From: CAVQCT01 sp964371785
GTDB taxonomy: Bacteria > Zixibacteria > MSB-5A5 > GN15 > FEB-12
NCBI GenBank assembly: GCA_964371785.1
Contig: CAYJOL010000008.1
Coordinates: 62,001-126,000 of the forward strand
Reading direction: 5' to 3'
Length of the DNA stretch: 64,000 nucleotides
Part shown: piece by piece, positions 7,901 to 17,483 of the stretch
How positions within the stretch are numbered: the stretch's first letter is position 1
Layout of the letters: the number at the start of each line of letters is the position of its first letter
Position numbers and translations under genes: made by a program
Notes under the pieces: model-generated
The model's input: the letters and a program-made list of their open reading frames with translations, nothing else
Databases searched by the model: none
What the model was told of the DNA's origin: nothing

Positions 7901-8926
7901 TCAATGCCTGTGGCGGTGATGCAGGTCCGGCCAATGGGGATGTGTGTGAACAATCGCCACATGTCTATGGCGATGAGTGTGACGAGTTCCGGAATGGCTG
8001 TCGGCGTGTTCATGCTCGTGGTGCCCGTCGTCATGCCGGTGACTGTGTTCGTGCTCCAATTCCTCGTGGGCATGACTATGTTCGTGGCGGTCCCGGAAAA
8101 CAAGAATTAGAGATCCTACCAGTATGGCTATTGCTGCGAATTGGACGGCGGAGACCGTCTCGCCGAGCAAAAATGCTGACAGCAAGACTCCGAAGAAAGG
8201 ACTGCTTGCGAAAAACATCTGGCCCCTTGATGCCCCGATGTTTTGAGCCGCAATTATGTAAAGCGTGATGCTGGCGCCGTAAGAAATGGCACCGACTCCC
8301 AGCGCCCCGGCTGTTGTCAGTATCGTTCCGTCAAAGTTCTGTGTCAGTAGACCGATCCCGAGGTTAATAACCCCGGCCACTGCTCCCTTCCAGAATGTAC
8401 TCTGTGCGGGTCGTATACCATCGATCAGGGCGGTGAAATTGTTGTCAAATCCCCAGCAGACGCAAGCGGCCAGAATGAGCATCCCGGCTTTGAGTCCGGC
8501 GGTTGTCTCTCCGAGACTAAGCAGTGTACTGGCGGCTACGATCCCGAGCATTCCAAGCCAACCGAACCTCCCCATATGATCGCGAAAGAAAAGTCGACCG
8601 AGTATGGCGGTCGCCACGAGTTCAAGTGGCAGCCACAAAGAGACAGAGGCGGCTGATGCCGCCCTGAGTCCAAGCAGAAGCAACAGAGGCGCCAGTATAC
8701 CACCGCAAAACACGGCCCCGGAAAGTCGAATGATGTTCTTATTGTCCATGCGCCAGGGCTGAGTCTGATTGCTTTTGAACGCCGACGGAGTCGCACTAAT
8801 GGCGGCTCCAAGATAGAGCAACCCGGCAAGTTGAAACGGACTGAAGGACGCCAGAAGGGCTTTACTTAGAGGAGTCGCGGCCCCGAACAGGGCGGCGGAT
8901 AGCAGTGCCAGGAAGGTGTAGAACAT
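7901..8926 (-). CDS. EamA/DMT-family transporter with histidine-rich C-terminal tail
   Basis: The product has 341 residues. The first about 280 are a typical ten-helix EamA transporter made of two five-helix repeats. The last 61 residues contain 24 histidines, with many Asp, Glu and Arg, in HxH and HH patterns. Such tails bind Zn, Ni, Co or Cu and are known on metal transporters and chaperones; on EamA proteins they are seen only occasionally. It may therefore export or sense a transition metal or a metal-chelating metabolite (inference). It lies 97 bp after another EamA gene on the same strand; the two could be one operon. Confidence 0.88.
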   Translation of the reverse strand: MFYTFLALLSAALFGAATPLSKALLASFSPFQLAGLLYLGAAISATPSAFKSNQTQPWRMDNKNIIRLSGAVFCGGILAPLLLLLGLRAASAASVSLWLPLELVATAILGRLFFRDHMGRFGWLGMLGIVAASTLLSLGETTAGLKAGMLILAACVCWGFDNNFTALIDGIRPAQSTFWKGAVAGVINLGIGLLTQNFDGTILTTAGALGVGAISYGASITLYIIAAQNIGASRGQMFFASSPFFGVLLSAFLLGETVSAVQFAAIAILVGSLILVFRDRHEHSHAHEELEHEHSHRHDDGHHEHEHADSHSGTRHTHRHRHVAIVHTHPHWPDLHHRHRH

Positions 8927-9022
8927 TGTTCGTTTACGAAATGGAATTTAGTGCCCCAAGGCAAGAAATTCTGGCAGGGAAGATAATGTTCGGTATTACG
9001 GGCCAATTTTCAGCCCGCCTAC

Positions 9023-9949
9023 TTAATCAACCTCTGGGCCGGGCCTCAAAATCCGGCGCCTGCCTAAAATAGTAACTACTATCCCGCCGATTATCATTGC
9101 GGAAGCTGAGATCATTCGGAAGCTCAAGCTCTCGCCCAGGAACATAACACCGCCGAATCCCGCAATTGCCGGTACGGCCAGTTGCGATATCGAGGCCACC
9201 GTAGTGGTAACACGCTTGAGTGTCAGATACCACAGGACATAGCCCAGTCCGGTAGTCACTCCGCCTGAAAGGACGGCCAGCGTCACACCATGCATACCCA
9301 GATGGTAGGTACCGGTCCGGGGACTAACCAGTGCGATAAGCAGAAGGAGCACGCAACCCGGGGCGCAGAACAGGAAATTCCGCGCGGTCGACGGGATCGG
9401 TTCGGTCCCTGCTTTGCCCAGCAGCGAGTACACGCCCCAGGAAACGCCCGATGCCAGCATCATTATCGCGCCGGCCAGTGGCGGCGCGGAAATACCGGGA
9501 ATGAGAAGGTAGATCAGGCCGCCCAGGGCGAGCATAAATCCCGACCACTCGGCCGGCGTTAACCGATTCCCCTGGTAGATCGAGACTCCCACCATCGTGA
9601 CCTGAACCGCCGCAAAAAGGATGAGCGCCCCCACCGAAGCGTCGAGCCGAATATACGCAAGCGAGAAGAAAAGCGCATAGGCAAACAGAGCGAGCGAAGG
9701 TGCGATGTTGCGCCAGGTCAGGGCCAGAATGCCGGCCTTTCCGTTGGTAGACATCGCAGATATCCTTGACCGGTAGAGAATGAGAATCGGTAGAAGCACG
9801 AGCATGCCTGCGACAAGGCGAATAAGCGTGAACTCAAGCGGGCCGATTGACTGCGACCGGAGCGCCATGCGGCAAATGACCGAGTTTGCGGCGAAAGCTA
9901 TCAGGGTCAGCAGAGCAAGGACGAAAGTCAGGTACCGGGAAACGCGCAT
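9023..9949 (-). CDS. EamA/DMT-family transporter
   Basis: I chose ATG 9949 (308 aa), right before the first membrane segment (YLTFVLALLTLIAF); a GTG 42 bases earlier would add 14 polar residues. Ten membrane segments in two EamA repeats cover the whole protein, ending in a short basic tail (GRRRILRPG). The family includes exporters of amino acids, purines and other metabolites; the substrate cannot be read from sequence. It precedes the His-tailed EamA gene on the same strand; the two proteins are paralogous in fold only, with clearly different sequences. Confidence 0.85.
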   Translation of the reverse strand: MRVSRYLTFVLALLTLIAFAANSVICRMALRSQSIGPLEFTLIRLVAGMLVLLPILILYRSRISAMSTNGKAGILALTWRNIAPSLALFAYALFFSLAYIRLDASVGALILFAAVQVTMVGVSIYQGNRLTPAEWSGFMLALGGLIYLLIPGISAPPLAGAIMMLASGVSWGVYSLLGKAGTEPIPSTARNFLFCAPGCVLLLLIALVSPRTGTYHLGMHGVTLAVLSGGVTTGLGYVLWYLTLKRVTTTVASISQLAVPAIAGFGGVMFLGESLSFRMISASAMIIGGIVVTILGRRRILRPGPEVD

Positions 9950-10070
9950 AGTGGGCAAGATAAGTCTATTTTCGATCGGATCACCGCACAAACTGATGCA
10001 AACTGAAATACTGATTTCGTGTCACACCACCTTTGGCCGGTTGGGCAATCTCGGAAGCGGCGGACGTCCT

Positions 10071-13000
10071 TTACTTGAGCAGAAGCATCTTCCGGGTCTG
10101 CACGTATTCTCCGGCCTGAATACGGTACAAGTACACACCGGTTGAAACGATATTACCGGCGTCATCCTTTCCATCCCACTGGATAACATGATCGCCGGCA
10201 GATTGACTTTCGTCGACCAGGGTGATCACTCTCTGGCCGAGTACGTTGAATACCTCAATCCTTACCTTCGTGCGCGAGGGGATGCGATAGGCGATGGTTG
10301 TAGCCGGGTTAAACGGATTCGGGTAATTCTGGAATATTTCCACCGATATTGGCAGATCCGAATCGGGTTCTTCGATTATTCCTGTCGGCGAGGCGACTGC
10401 GAACGCCGCATAAACGCCAGGTCCGACTATCGTCCCACTCACCTCGTTGCGGCTGGTATCGACCGTCCCTCCCAGCAACACCCAGTGCCTAGCCGTTTCA
10501 TCAAACTGCCACAATTTGAGGTGTTCTTCGGACGCACCCAAATTAACGTCTACATCGGTTTCATCATAGCGGATCAAGAGTGTGGGTTCGCCATCGAGTA
10601 GTCCGACTGTCGATGCGGCCAGCGAGACCGCTGGTCCGGCCTGCTGGGCCGAAGCATCCAGACCATCGCGCAGTACAGGGAAATCTGATGCCAGCAGCCA
10701 GATTCTGCCGGGACCATGCGCCGAGGTGTCGAGCGTAACACTGGCCGTAGCTCCGGCAGTCCAATAGACGTCGGATGCTTTCGCCGAATCCAACGGGTAG
10801 AATCGATAATCAAGCGGTACGATAAAGCTCCCGGTGGAATCATCCACCCCGTTCAACCAGAGACTCCCCTGGGCGGGCAGTCCGTCAGGCAACGACACCG
10901 TATAGTCATTGCCGACCTCGCTCAGAGGATAATTGATGACGGCACCTGAACTGTCAGCAACGTCGACATTTGGGATAGACGAAAGTTTTTGCGCCATGAG
11001 CAGGTGAACGTCGAGATAGGAACTTCCAAAATCTACAATCGGAATCATACGTATGTTCGGCGAAACCGATGACACTGCCAGCGAAATCAGGCTGTCAGCG
11101 GCCGCGATATTTCCGCCCGGACGCGCTGGCGACAACATGGGGTTATTGCCAACCGTCACTCTTGTTGAGACCCAGGTAAGATCGGCTGCACTCGGAGAAC
11201 CAGACCTTAGCGGTGTGATGGTGGTTAGCCCGGAGACTAATATTTCATCACCGGTTGTGATTCCGAGTAGTCTGATTTTACCGTCATCGGATGTATTTCC
11301 CTGATCCATTTCCCGCCCGGTGGAGGAGAGCTTCACTCGAACGTTGACATCGCGCAAAGGCAAGCTGTTGACAGAATAGGCCAACAGAATGGGTAGTGTG
11401 GAAGTAGTTGGTGCGGAGACCGGCGCCGGAAACACTACGTCGGCGCCGACATCGTAATCCGGGCTTGTCAGGACGTCATTTGGGCCTGGCAGGTAATCGA
11501 ATCCACTGGGAAGCACGCGGTCCTGAGGACGTTTGATTGGCACAAAAATCGAATTGGGTCCCTGCGGGCCTTCGAAGTTATTTCGAAACCAATCCCAGCA
11601 GGACATTCCGCGAAAGTACCATTGGGCATTGTTCCGGCAATCGGCGGCGATATATCTCGCGGCGGTCGACATCTCAGACCTGTATGGACCATAGCTCGGG
11701 TAAGGATACTGGCCGTCCATAAACCCGTAGTTGGCTATTGTGCCGCACCGGCCGGTGGCAGTTACCCAGTTTGTGCCGACCAGGAATTGGTACTCATCCC
11801 AGAAACCGAAGGCATAGTGTCCGTATTCGTGGCAAAACGTAGCGTAACTGACGGAGTCACTCATATCCAGCGGGTCCTCGGTGAACGAAGTATTTCGGCC
11901 GCCCGTCTCAGAACCGAACCATTTGCGCGGCATGTTCACCGCTTTATCGGTGTGGTATACTCCGGCTACACGATCGGCAAAGGCATGAAGCACGTTACTG
12001 GTGAAAACCCGAAAATCAGCCTCGGCCCAGTTCTGTTTTTCATCGAGAATGACAACCGTGTCGATTCTCATCTGGCCGTCTGAAACGTCGTACAAGTAAT
12101 TCGACATGCCGCGAAACCCGGTCTGAAGAGTTGTAATATAATCGACGCGGGCGTCCCATTCTATCGACACAAGGACATTCCAGGCAATTGTAGTATGGGA
12201 AAGAATCACTTCCTGCTGACCGTCCCGCAATTCCGGGAAGTCCGGTCGACTGTCATCGCCGATTACCATGTTGTCCAGAGTGATTGTATAGAGTGTACCA
12301 AGCCAGGTCGAAGGTTTGTACGATGGCTCGCGTTTCACTACCAGGCTTACGCGTATGCTGTCCCCGGCCGCCAATGAGTCCGACACGAGGTTGATCTCTC
12401 CCTTGCCGTCGCTGGTATGTTCTTCGGTCCACTCGACCGTGTAGGCCGGCGGATCGTTGCGCATCCGCGAGATTGAAACGGTGATGAACGGCAGAATGTC
12501 TCCGTTAGCATCCTTCAATGTCAAGGTCCGGGGCGGATTGAGCAGAAACGCGCGGCCCAGACCGTTGATACGGCCGTATCCGACAATCTGTCCGGAATTG
12601 TTGATGTCCGAAGCATAGACCAGATCCCAGCCGCTGCCGCTCGGAATCAGGGTGTTGAGATCGCGAAGTCCGTTTATGGTGTCGTAAATAATAGCCCGCT
12701 GTTGCCTGGCCGGGTCGTAAGCCTGACCGACTACAACGCCGTAGTCGTTGATCGCTAAAGCTTCGCTTCCGATTCCTCCAAGGGTCGGGACAATCGTCCA
12801 GTTTCCATCGTCCCAGATGAACCCGCGCCATTCACTACAATCCGCATTGTAACAGGTCCATCCGGCGAGTTGACCCTTGTTGTTGATATCGTTAGCCTGA
12901 GCTTCATCTCCTGCGGGTCTTCCCAGCAGAATAAGGGAGTCGTGGCGGAACAGACAGACTTCTCCCAGGCAGTCCACCGGGCAATCGGTGTACCAGTACC

Positions 13001-13508
13001 CTGCCGCGACACCACTGTCGTTGATAGTGGTCGCCTCAGAGCCCCAGTAGCTCGTTGGAAGGTAGTCAAAAACGCCGTTCTGGTAGAGATACAAACTGTC
13101 ATACGACCAGCCAACCACCTGGCCGTTATTATTGATCGCGGATGCTTTCCCGGTGCCCAGATCGACCGAGTTATAGAATCCGTGCTGGTTGTTGTCGGTG
13201 GCCGGTCCATATCCGACCACGTTGCCGTCGTCATTGATCCCTTGCGCGGTATTGCGATTGTATCCAAAAACGTAGAGTGGCGTGCCGACCGTTTGTCCCG
13301 GCAGCCAGATTGTGGTAAGGTCGGTAGTGTAAGGCGCCGAGCCGTTACCGACCACGACTCCGTATTTGTTTATAGCGACTCCGGTGCTGAAATTGTACTG
13401 ACCCGGCGCAGTCGGGTCAAGGCGCACGATAGTGTACTCCTGAGCCGCTAGCCCGGATGTGCCGGCCAAAACGAAAAGCAAGCGCCAGGCGATGACTTTC
13501 GTCTGCAT
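10071..13508 (-). CDS. Large secreted HAF-repeat protein with CLCA-like metalloprotease motif and T9SS sorting domain
   Basis: I chose ATG 13508 (1145 aa), which starts a clear signal peptide (WRLLFVLAGTSGLA). The open frame runs 57 codons further upstream; GGAG lies about 16 bases before the ATG and closer to a possible ATT start. Residues about 35-330 are HAF-type beta-propeller-like repeats (INNNGQVVGWSYD, INDYGVVVGQAYD). A central part holds HEYGH at 560-564 followed by a second Glu at 572, the HExxHxxxGxxDE zinc pattern of CLCA-type proteases. The last about 90 residues are a T9SS type A sorting domain (NYPNPFNP, then STGVYLYRIQAGEYV, ending KMLLLK). Likely exported through T9SS and attached or released at the surface; protease activity is inferred from the motif. 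Confidence 0.85.
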   Translation of the reverse strand: MQTKVIAWRLLFVLAGTSGLAAQEYTIVRLDPTAPGQYNFSTGVAINKYGVVVGNGSAPYTTDLTTIWLPGQTVGTPLYVFGYNRNTAQGINDDGNVVGYGPATDNNQHGFYNSVDLGTGKASAINNNGQVVGWSYDSLYLYQNGVFDYLPTSYWGSEATTINDSGVAAGYWYTDCPVDCLGEVCLFRHDSLILLGRPAGDEAQANDINNKGQLAGWTCYNADCSEWRGFIWDDGNWTIVPTLGGIGSEALAINDYGVVVGQAYDPARQQRAIIYDTINGLRDLNTLIPSGSGWDLVYASDINNSGQIVGYGRINGLGRAFLLNPPRTLTLKDANGDILPFITVSISRMRNDPPAYTVEWTEEHTSDGKGEINLVSDSLAAGDSIRVSLVVKREPSYKPSTWLGTLYTITLDNMVIGDDSRPDFPELRDGQQEVILSHTTIAWNVLVSIEWDARVDYITTLQTGFRGMSNYLYDVSDGQMRIDTVVILDEKQNWAEADFRVFTSNVLHAFADRVAGVYHTDKAVNMPRKWFGSETGGRNTSFTEDPLDMSDSVSYATFCHEYGHYAFGFWDEYQFLVGTNWVTATGRCGTIANYGFMDGQYPYPSYGPYRSEMSTAARYIAADCRNNAQWYFRGMSCWDWFRNNFEGPQGPNSIFVPIKRPQDRVLPSGFDYLPGPNDVLTSPDYDVGADVVFPAPVSAPTTSTLPILLAYSVNSLPLRDVNVRVKLSSTGREMDQGNTSDDGKIRLLGITTGDEILVSGLTTITPLRSGSPSAADLTWVSTRVTVGNNPMLSPARPGGNIAAADSLISLAVSSVSPNIRMIPIVDFGSSYLDVHLLMAQKLSSIPNVDVADSSGAVINYPLSEVGNDYTVSLPDGLPAQGSLWLNGVDDSTGSFIVPLDYRFYPLDSAKASDVYWTAGATASVTLDTSAHGPGRIWLLASDFPVLRDGLDASAQQAGPAVSLAASTVGLLDGEPTLLIRYDETDVDVNLGASEEHLKLWQFDETARHWVLLGGTVDTSRNEVSGTIVGPGVYAAFAVASPTGIIEEPDSDLPISVEIFQNYPNPFNPATTIAYRIPSRTKVRIEVFNVLGQRVITLVDESQSAGDHVIQWDGKDDAGNIVSTGVYLYRIQAGEYVQTRKMLLLK

Positions 13509-14022
13509 TGACTTGATAATCGTATCTCCTGTCAGGAAGGGTCGTAGATCTTCTGCTTCAAGGATAATATAAGTCCATTTTGCTATTTTGCAAGCCCAAA
13601 ATTGGACCACTATTGTCCTTTTTTTAATGCTCAGCTGCGCCACAACAAGCGTTCTGAGCGCCGCCTTTGACCTTGCCAAATATCAATTGATCAGCTAATT
13701 GATCCTACCGGTGAAGTGAGTTGAAATAGAAGCCTGGCATGAGGTTAAGGGCGTCAATCGCGAAGCGCTCCGGGGATCTATCAGAGCGCAGGGGGTCGAT
13801 TTCGAGCCAGCTTCGGAGTGAAGGGACTGACTTGTGCGACCAGAGTGGGTGGCTGTAATTAGCATTGCGTTCCCGGTGTAATACAGCTACATTTTCGGGC
13901 AAAACACACTGTATCAGACTGGAAAAAAGAGCCCTGCGTGAATTTCATGTCGAATTTCGTTGACCTGGTTCAGGTCTGGAAACTCTGCCCGAGCTGGTTG
14001 ACCGGAGAAGGGGCAGTAAGCC
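13509..14022. other. Divergent intergenic region, 514 bp
   Basis: It contains the upstream regions of the giant secreted protein (minus) and the AspT-type transporter (plus). The stretch 13560-13640 is AT-rich and includes a run of T's at 13619-13625. A 65-codon minus frame at 13705-13902 lacks a ribosome site and recognisable domains, so I do not call it. No repeat or RNA gene found. Confidence 0.4.
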
Positions 14023-15681
14023 ATGGCTGATTTACTTGCCGGCAATCCATTACTGCTGCTTTTCGTTGTTATCGGGGTCGGCTACTTGATCGGCAGTGTA
14101 CGCTTGTTTGGCTTCAGCCTGGGAGTGGCGGCAGTGCTGTTCGGGGGGATGGCTTTCAGTGCGGCTGATCCTCGCCTGGTGCTTCCTGAATTCATTTATG
14201 TCATCGGCCTGGTGCTGTTTGTGTACGCCATCGGTCTGCAGGCCGGACCCGGCTTCTTTGCTTCATTCCGTAAGCGGGGCTTACGCACGAGTGTGCTGGC
14301 CGTTCTGGTGCTCGCGGGCGGTGCGGTACTGGCCTTCGTGCTGTCGGGGATCATGGGATTATCGGGACCCGCTGTCGCCGGACTCTTCTGCGGAGCCCTG
14401 ACGAATACGCCTGCGCTGGCGGCAACTTTTGAATCGATCTCTTCGTTGTCAGCTCACCTTCCTCCCGATCAAGTCAATCTATTACTGAGTGCGCCGATCG
14501 TGGCATATGGGTTGGCTTACCCATTCGGTGTATTCGGCGTCATTTTCTGGTTTCACCTCTTCACACGAATTTTCAAAATCGATTTTGCCAAAGAAGAAGC
14601 GAACCGGGTCAGCCAGTCCGAAACAGAAGCGATTCTCAGTAAAACGTACCGTATCACTAATCCGGCTCTGACCGGGCAGTCAGTGGAGAAAATGTTGCAG
14701 TCATTCGGCCGTACCGGCTTCGTCCTCAGTCGGATAAAAAGGGGAGATCTGGTCGAAGTTGTCGGCCCGCATACTGTGCTCAACAGCGGCGATTACGTGG
14801 TCGCCGTAGGGACCGAGCGGTCGCTGGAGATTGCTCGGATTCTTTTCGGCGAAGAAGCTCCGGAACACGTTGAGGAGCGTCGCGACGATATGAGCTATCG
14901 GCGCATTTTCGTTTCCAGTAAAGAGGTCATCGGCAAGACGATCGACCAACTGAGGTATGAGCATCCGTTTCAGGGAGCAATTACCCGTTTGCGGCGTGGC
15001 GATGTCGAGTTCGTTCCAGGGCCGGAAACTATTCTCGAGCGCGGAGATCGGATCCTGGTCGTGTCCCGGCGGGAACGCGCCGACAAGATAGCGGCGATTT
15101 TCGGCGACTCCATTAAATCTATTTCCGAGGCCGACTTCCTGTCGCTTTCGCTGGGAATCGTCATTGGCGTTCTGGTGGGTATGATCCCGATTCCCCTCGG
15201 CGGGGGTCTGACATTCAAGCTCGGCTTTGCCGGCGGTCCGTTGGTGGTCGGACTCTTACTTGGACGGCTCGAACGGACCGGCCCAATAATCTGGGGTATG
15301 CCATTCAACGCCAACCTGGTGCTCAGGCAGATTGGCCTGGTATTTTTCCTCGCCGCAATCGGCACGCGAGCAGGCACCGGCTTCGCGGCGACTTTCGCAT
15401 CGGGCGGTCTGTCAATTATTATCGCCGGCGCTTTGTTGACGACCTGCGTGACAATCGCCGCGATCCTGCTGGGATATAGATATCTGAAACTGCCCTTCTC
15501 CGCGGTGATGGGGATGATGTCGGGTATCCAGACGCAACCTGCCTGCCTGGCTTATGCCAATGAACGAACCAATAGCGAAATGCCGAATACCTGGTACGCG
15601 ACCGTCTATCCGGCCTCGATGATCGCCAAGATTATTCTGGCCCAGGTGATAGTCTCGACCTTACTGGTGCTGGCGTCCTGA
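14023..15681 (+). CDS. AspT/YidE/YbjL-family transporter with two TrkA-C domains
   Basis: The product has 552 residues with GGAG upstream of the ATG. Two membrane halves (about 1-185 and 365-552, each about five to six helices and each with a short Gly-rich signature such as GAxTNTPALAATFE or GMMSGIQTQPACLAYANE) flank a cytoplasmic middle with two TrkA-C (RCK-C) domains (about 200-275 and 285-360). This is the AspT-YidE-YbjL antiporter layout, whose known member exchanges aspartate for alanine. TrkA-C domains usually bind a regulatory ligand. It stands alone between genes of the other strand. The substrate is unknown. Confidence 0.88.
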   Translation: MADLLAGNPLLLLFVVIGVGYLIGSVRLFGFSLGVAAVLFGGMAFSAADPRLVLPEFIYVIGLVLFVYAIGLQAGPGFFASFRKRGLRTSVLAVLVLAGGAVLAFVLSGIMGLSGPAVAGLFCGALTNTPALAATFESISSLSAHLPPDQVNLLLSAPIVAYGLAYPFGVFGVIFWFHLFTRIFKIDFAKEEANRVSQSETEAILSKTYRITNPALTGQSVEKMLQSFGRTGFVLSRIKRGDLVEVVGPHTVLNSGDYVVAVGTERSLEIARILFGEEAPEHVEERRDDMSYRRIFVSSKEVIGKTIDQLRYEHPFQGAITRLRRGDVEFVPGPETILERGDRILVVSRRERADKIAAIFGDSIKSISEADFLSLSLGIVIGVLVGMIPIPLGGGLTFKLGFAGGPLVVGLLLGRLERTGPIIWGMPFNANLVLRQIGLVFFLAAIGTRAGTGFAATFASGGLSIIIAGALLTTCVTIAAILLGYRYLKLPFSAVMGMMSGIQTQPACLAYANERTNSEMPNTWYATVYPASMIAKIILAQVIVSTLLVLAS

Positions 15682-15756
15682 ACTACGCAAGGGATCTCGC
15701 TACGTCGTCACTTCGCAATCACTTTCGTCTCGGTTCACCCTGATGTTCTGGTCGGT

Positions 15757-16500
15757 TCACTTTGTCCCGCCCGTAACCGACTTGCCCAAATCCTCGAGTT
15801 TGTCCTTCGCTTCGGTCTTGACTTTCTCGATGCCTTCGTCTTTTAGCTCACCAAGATTCTTTCCGAATCCTTCGGGAAGCTGACCGCTCCCGGCCGCCAG
15901 CGCTTTTGCGATGAGAGTCTTTACTACCGTAGCGGTCACCTCGCTTATCTTCGCTCCATTATCGCTACCCACATCGCGTATAGTGAAATCATCGAGCTTA
16001 TACGACTTCTCAACTTTTTTCCCCAGCAGACTGAGAGAGCCCGAGACGTTTATGTCCCGCAACGCAATCAGCCCGATGCGGAATTTTTGAGATTCGCCCG
16101 ACGACGATAAATCCAGCTTCTTTATGTGGTCAAGCAGCAGCTGATAATTTCCTCTTTTGTCGATCTGTTCGAGATTAAGGGCGACGCCTTCAATGACGAA
16201 GGAATCGACTTTAACCTCTTTGTCCAGGAATGACCCTGCATCCACATCGAGGATCGCGCGACGAAGTTTCAGAAATCCATCCGGCGCGAATCCTTCGGGA
16301 TTGCTAACCGCGAGGTTGTCCAACTCCAGGCTGCCCCCTCGGATTTCAAGGGAGGCCGAACTCAGATCGGTCTTCACGCCGAGTGCATAGGTAGAGCCGG
16401 CTTCTACCGCTTTCTTGACCATCATATTTCGGTAAAAGTACGCACCTGCCAACACGACAATCACGAGGACCGCAACAGTAAGGAGAAGCTTCTTGAACAT
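15757..16500 (-). CDS. AsmA-like envelope protein
   Basis: The product has 247 residues. One N-terminal membrane anchor (about 3-25) is followed by a beta-rich periplasmic part: TDLSSASLEIRGGSLELDNLAVSNPEGF is typical of the start of AsmA/DUF748 proteins (short pieces at about 44-70). The end is Lys/Glu-rich and probably helical. AsmA-like proteins sit in the inner membrane and act in phospholipid transport or outer-membrane homeostasis; this is a short member, so it may hold only one AsmA unit. It stands alone. Confidence 0.8.
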   Translation of the reverse strand: MFKKLLLTVAVLVIVVLAGAYFYRNMMVKKAVEAGSTYALGVKTDLSSASLEIRGGSLELDNLAVSNPEGFAPDGFLKLRRAILDVDAGSFLDKEVKVDSFVIEGVALNLEQIDKRGNYQLLLDHIKKLDLSSSGESQKFRIGLIALRDINVSGSLSLLGKKVEKSYKLDDFTIRDVGSDNGAKISEVTATVVKTLIAKALAAGSGQLPEGFGKNLGELKDEGIEKVKTEAKDKLEDLGKSVTGGTK

Positions 16501-16760
16501 GGGGTTACTCCGGTAATATGTTATGTGCTGATCTTAGGCTATCTTCGCTGCATCTGCAATCTGCCACCGTGGCACACCGTCGAGCATAGAAAATGAATAA
16601 AGCGATCTAAATCCTAAGTCAATGAAAATGAAGGCGAGAGGACGACCGGATTCTGTGTTCACATTGTGCGACAAAAACTTGAGTGGTGTTTTCGATGAAG
16701 CGGGATTTTTCAGGGCGCGGCATTTCATTGTCTGATAGGAGTTGAAGCATTCCAAACTTG

Positions 16761-17483
16761 TCAGGACTCGCTCAGATAGGTTTTTCTGACCAGATCGTTG
16801 TGGGCGATGTCGGAGCATGGCCCCTCAAGAATAATATTCCCGGTCTCTAGTACGTACGCATAATGAGCGATTTTCAACGCCATGTGCGCATTCTGTTCAA
16901 CCAATAGAATCGTCATTCCGAGGTTCTCGTTGATTTCGACGATGGTGGAGAAAATCGCCTTTACCAGGATCGGGCCAATGCCCAGGGATGGTTCATCCAA
17001 CAGAAGAGCCTTCGGCCGTGCCATGAGGGCTCTCCCGACAGCAAGCATCTGCTGTTCACCACCAGACAAAGTTCCGCCAAGTTGACTTACGCGTTCTTTG
17101 AGTCGCGGAAACAGCGAGAACACTCGCTTGAGGTCGCTGTCAATGCCGGACTTGTCCTTCCTCAGGTACGCTCCCATTTGAAGATTTTCTTTGACGGTGA
17201 GATTGGCGAAAATCATCCGTCCTTCGGGTGCGTGAGAGATGCCCGCGCCAACAATCCTGTCGGCTGGCAGATTAGTAATGTTTTTGTCATCGAACGTGAT
17301 GCATCCGGCGGATGCTCCGATCAACCCCGAAATGGCGCGAAGAAGCGTGCTCTTGCCGGCACCATTGGCTCCGATCATGGTGACTATCTGCCCGGATTTT
17401 ACGGAAAGTGATATGCCTTTCAAGGCGGCTATCGCGCCGTACTTGACCTCAAGGCCGGTTATTTCCAACAACGCCTTACTCAA
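16761..17483 (-). CDS. livF: Branched-chain amino-acid ABC transporter ATPase LivF
   Basis: The product has 240 residues. Walker A GANGAGKST is at 38-46, the ABC signature LSGGEQQ at 139-145 and Walker B LLLDEP at 160-165. The sequence matches LivF-type ATPases (HAPEGRMIFANLTVKENL). It overlaps the end of livG by 8 bp and is the last gene of the livKHMGF cluster. It forms the ATPase heterodimer with LivG on the cytoplasmic face of the LivHM channel. Substrates of the family include leucine, isoleucine and valine but also other amino acids, amides and urea. Confidence 0.95.
   Translation of the reverse strand: MSKALLEITGLEVKYGAIAALKGISLSVKSGQIVTMIGANGAGKSTLLRAISGLIGASAGCITFDDKNITNLPADRIVGAGISHAPEGRMIFANLTVKENLQMGAYLRKDKSGIDSDLKRVFSLFPRLKERVSQLGGTLSGGEQQMLAVGRALMARPKALLLDEPSLGIGPILVKAIFSTIVEINENLGMTILLVEQNAHMALKIAHYAYVLETGNIILEGPCSDIAHNDLVRKTYLSES

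Noticed and set aside
12870..13451. Plus-strand frame of 193 codons over the HAF-repeat gene
   Set aside because: Shadow of the repeats; no recognisable protein features and no start signals.
13705..13902. Minus-strand frame of 65 codons in the gap before the AspT-type transporter
   Set aside because: No ribosome site, odd composition (many Arg, Ser, Pro) and no family resemblance.
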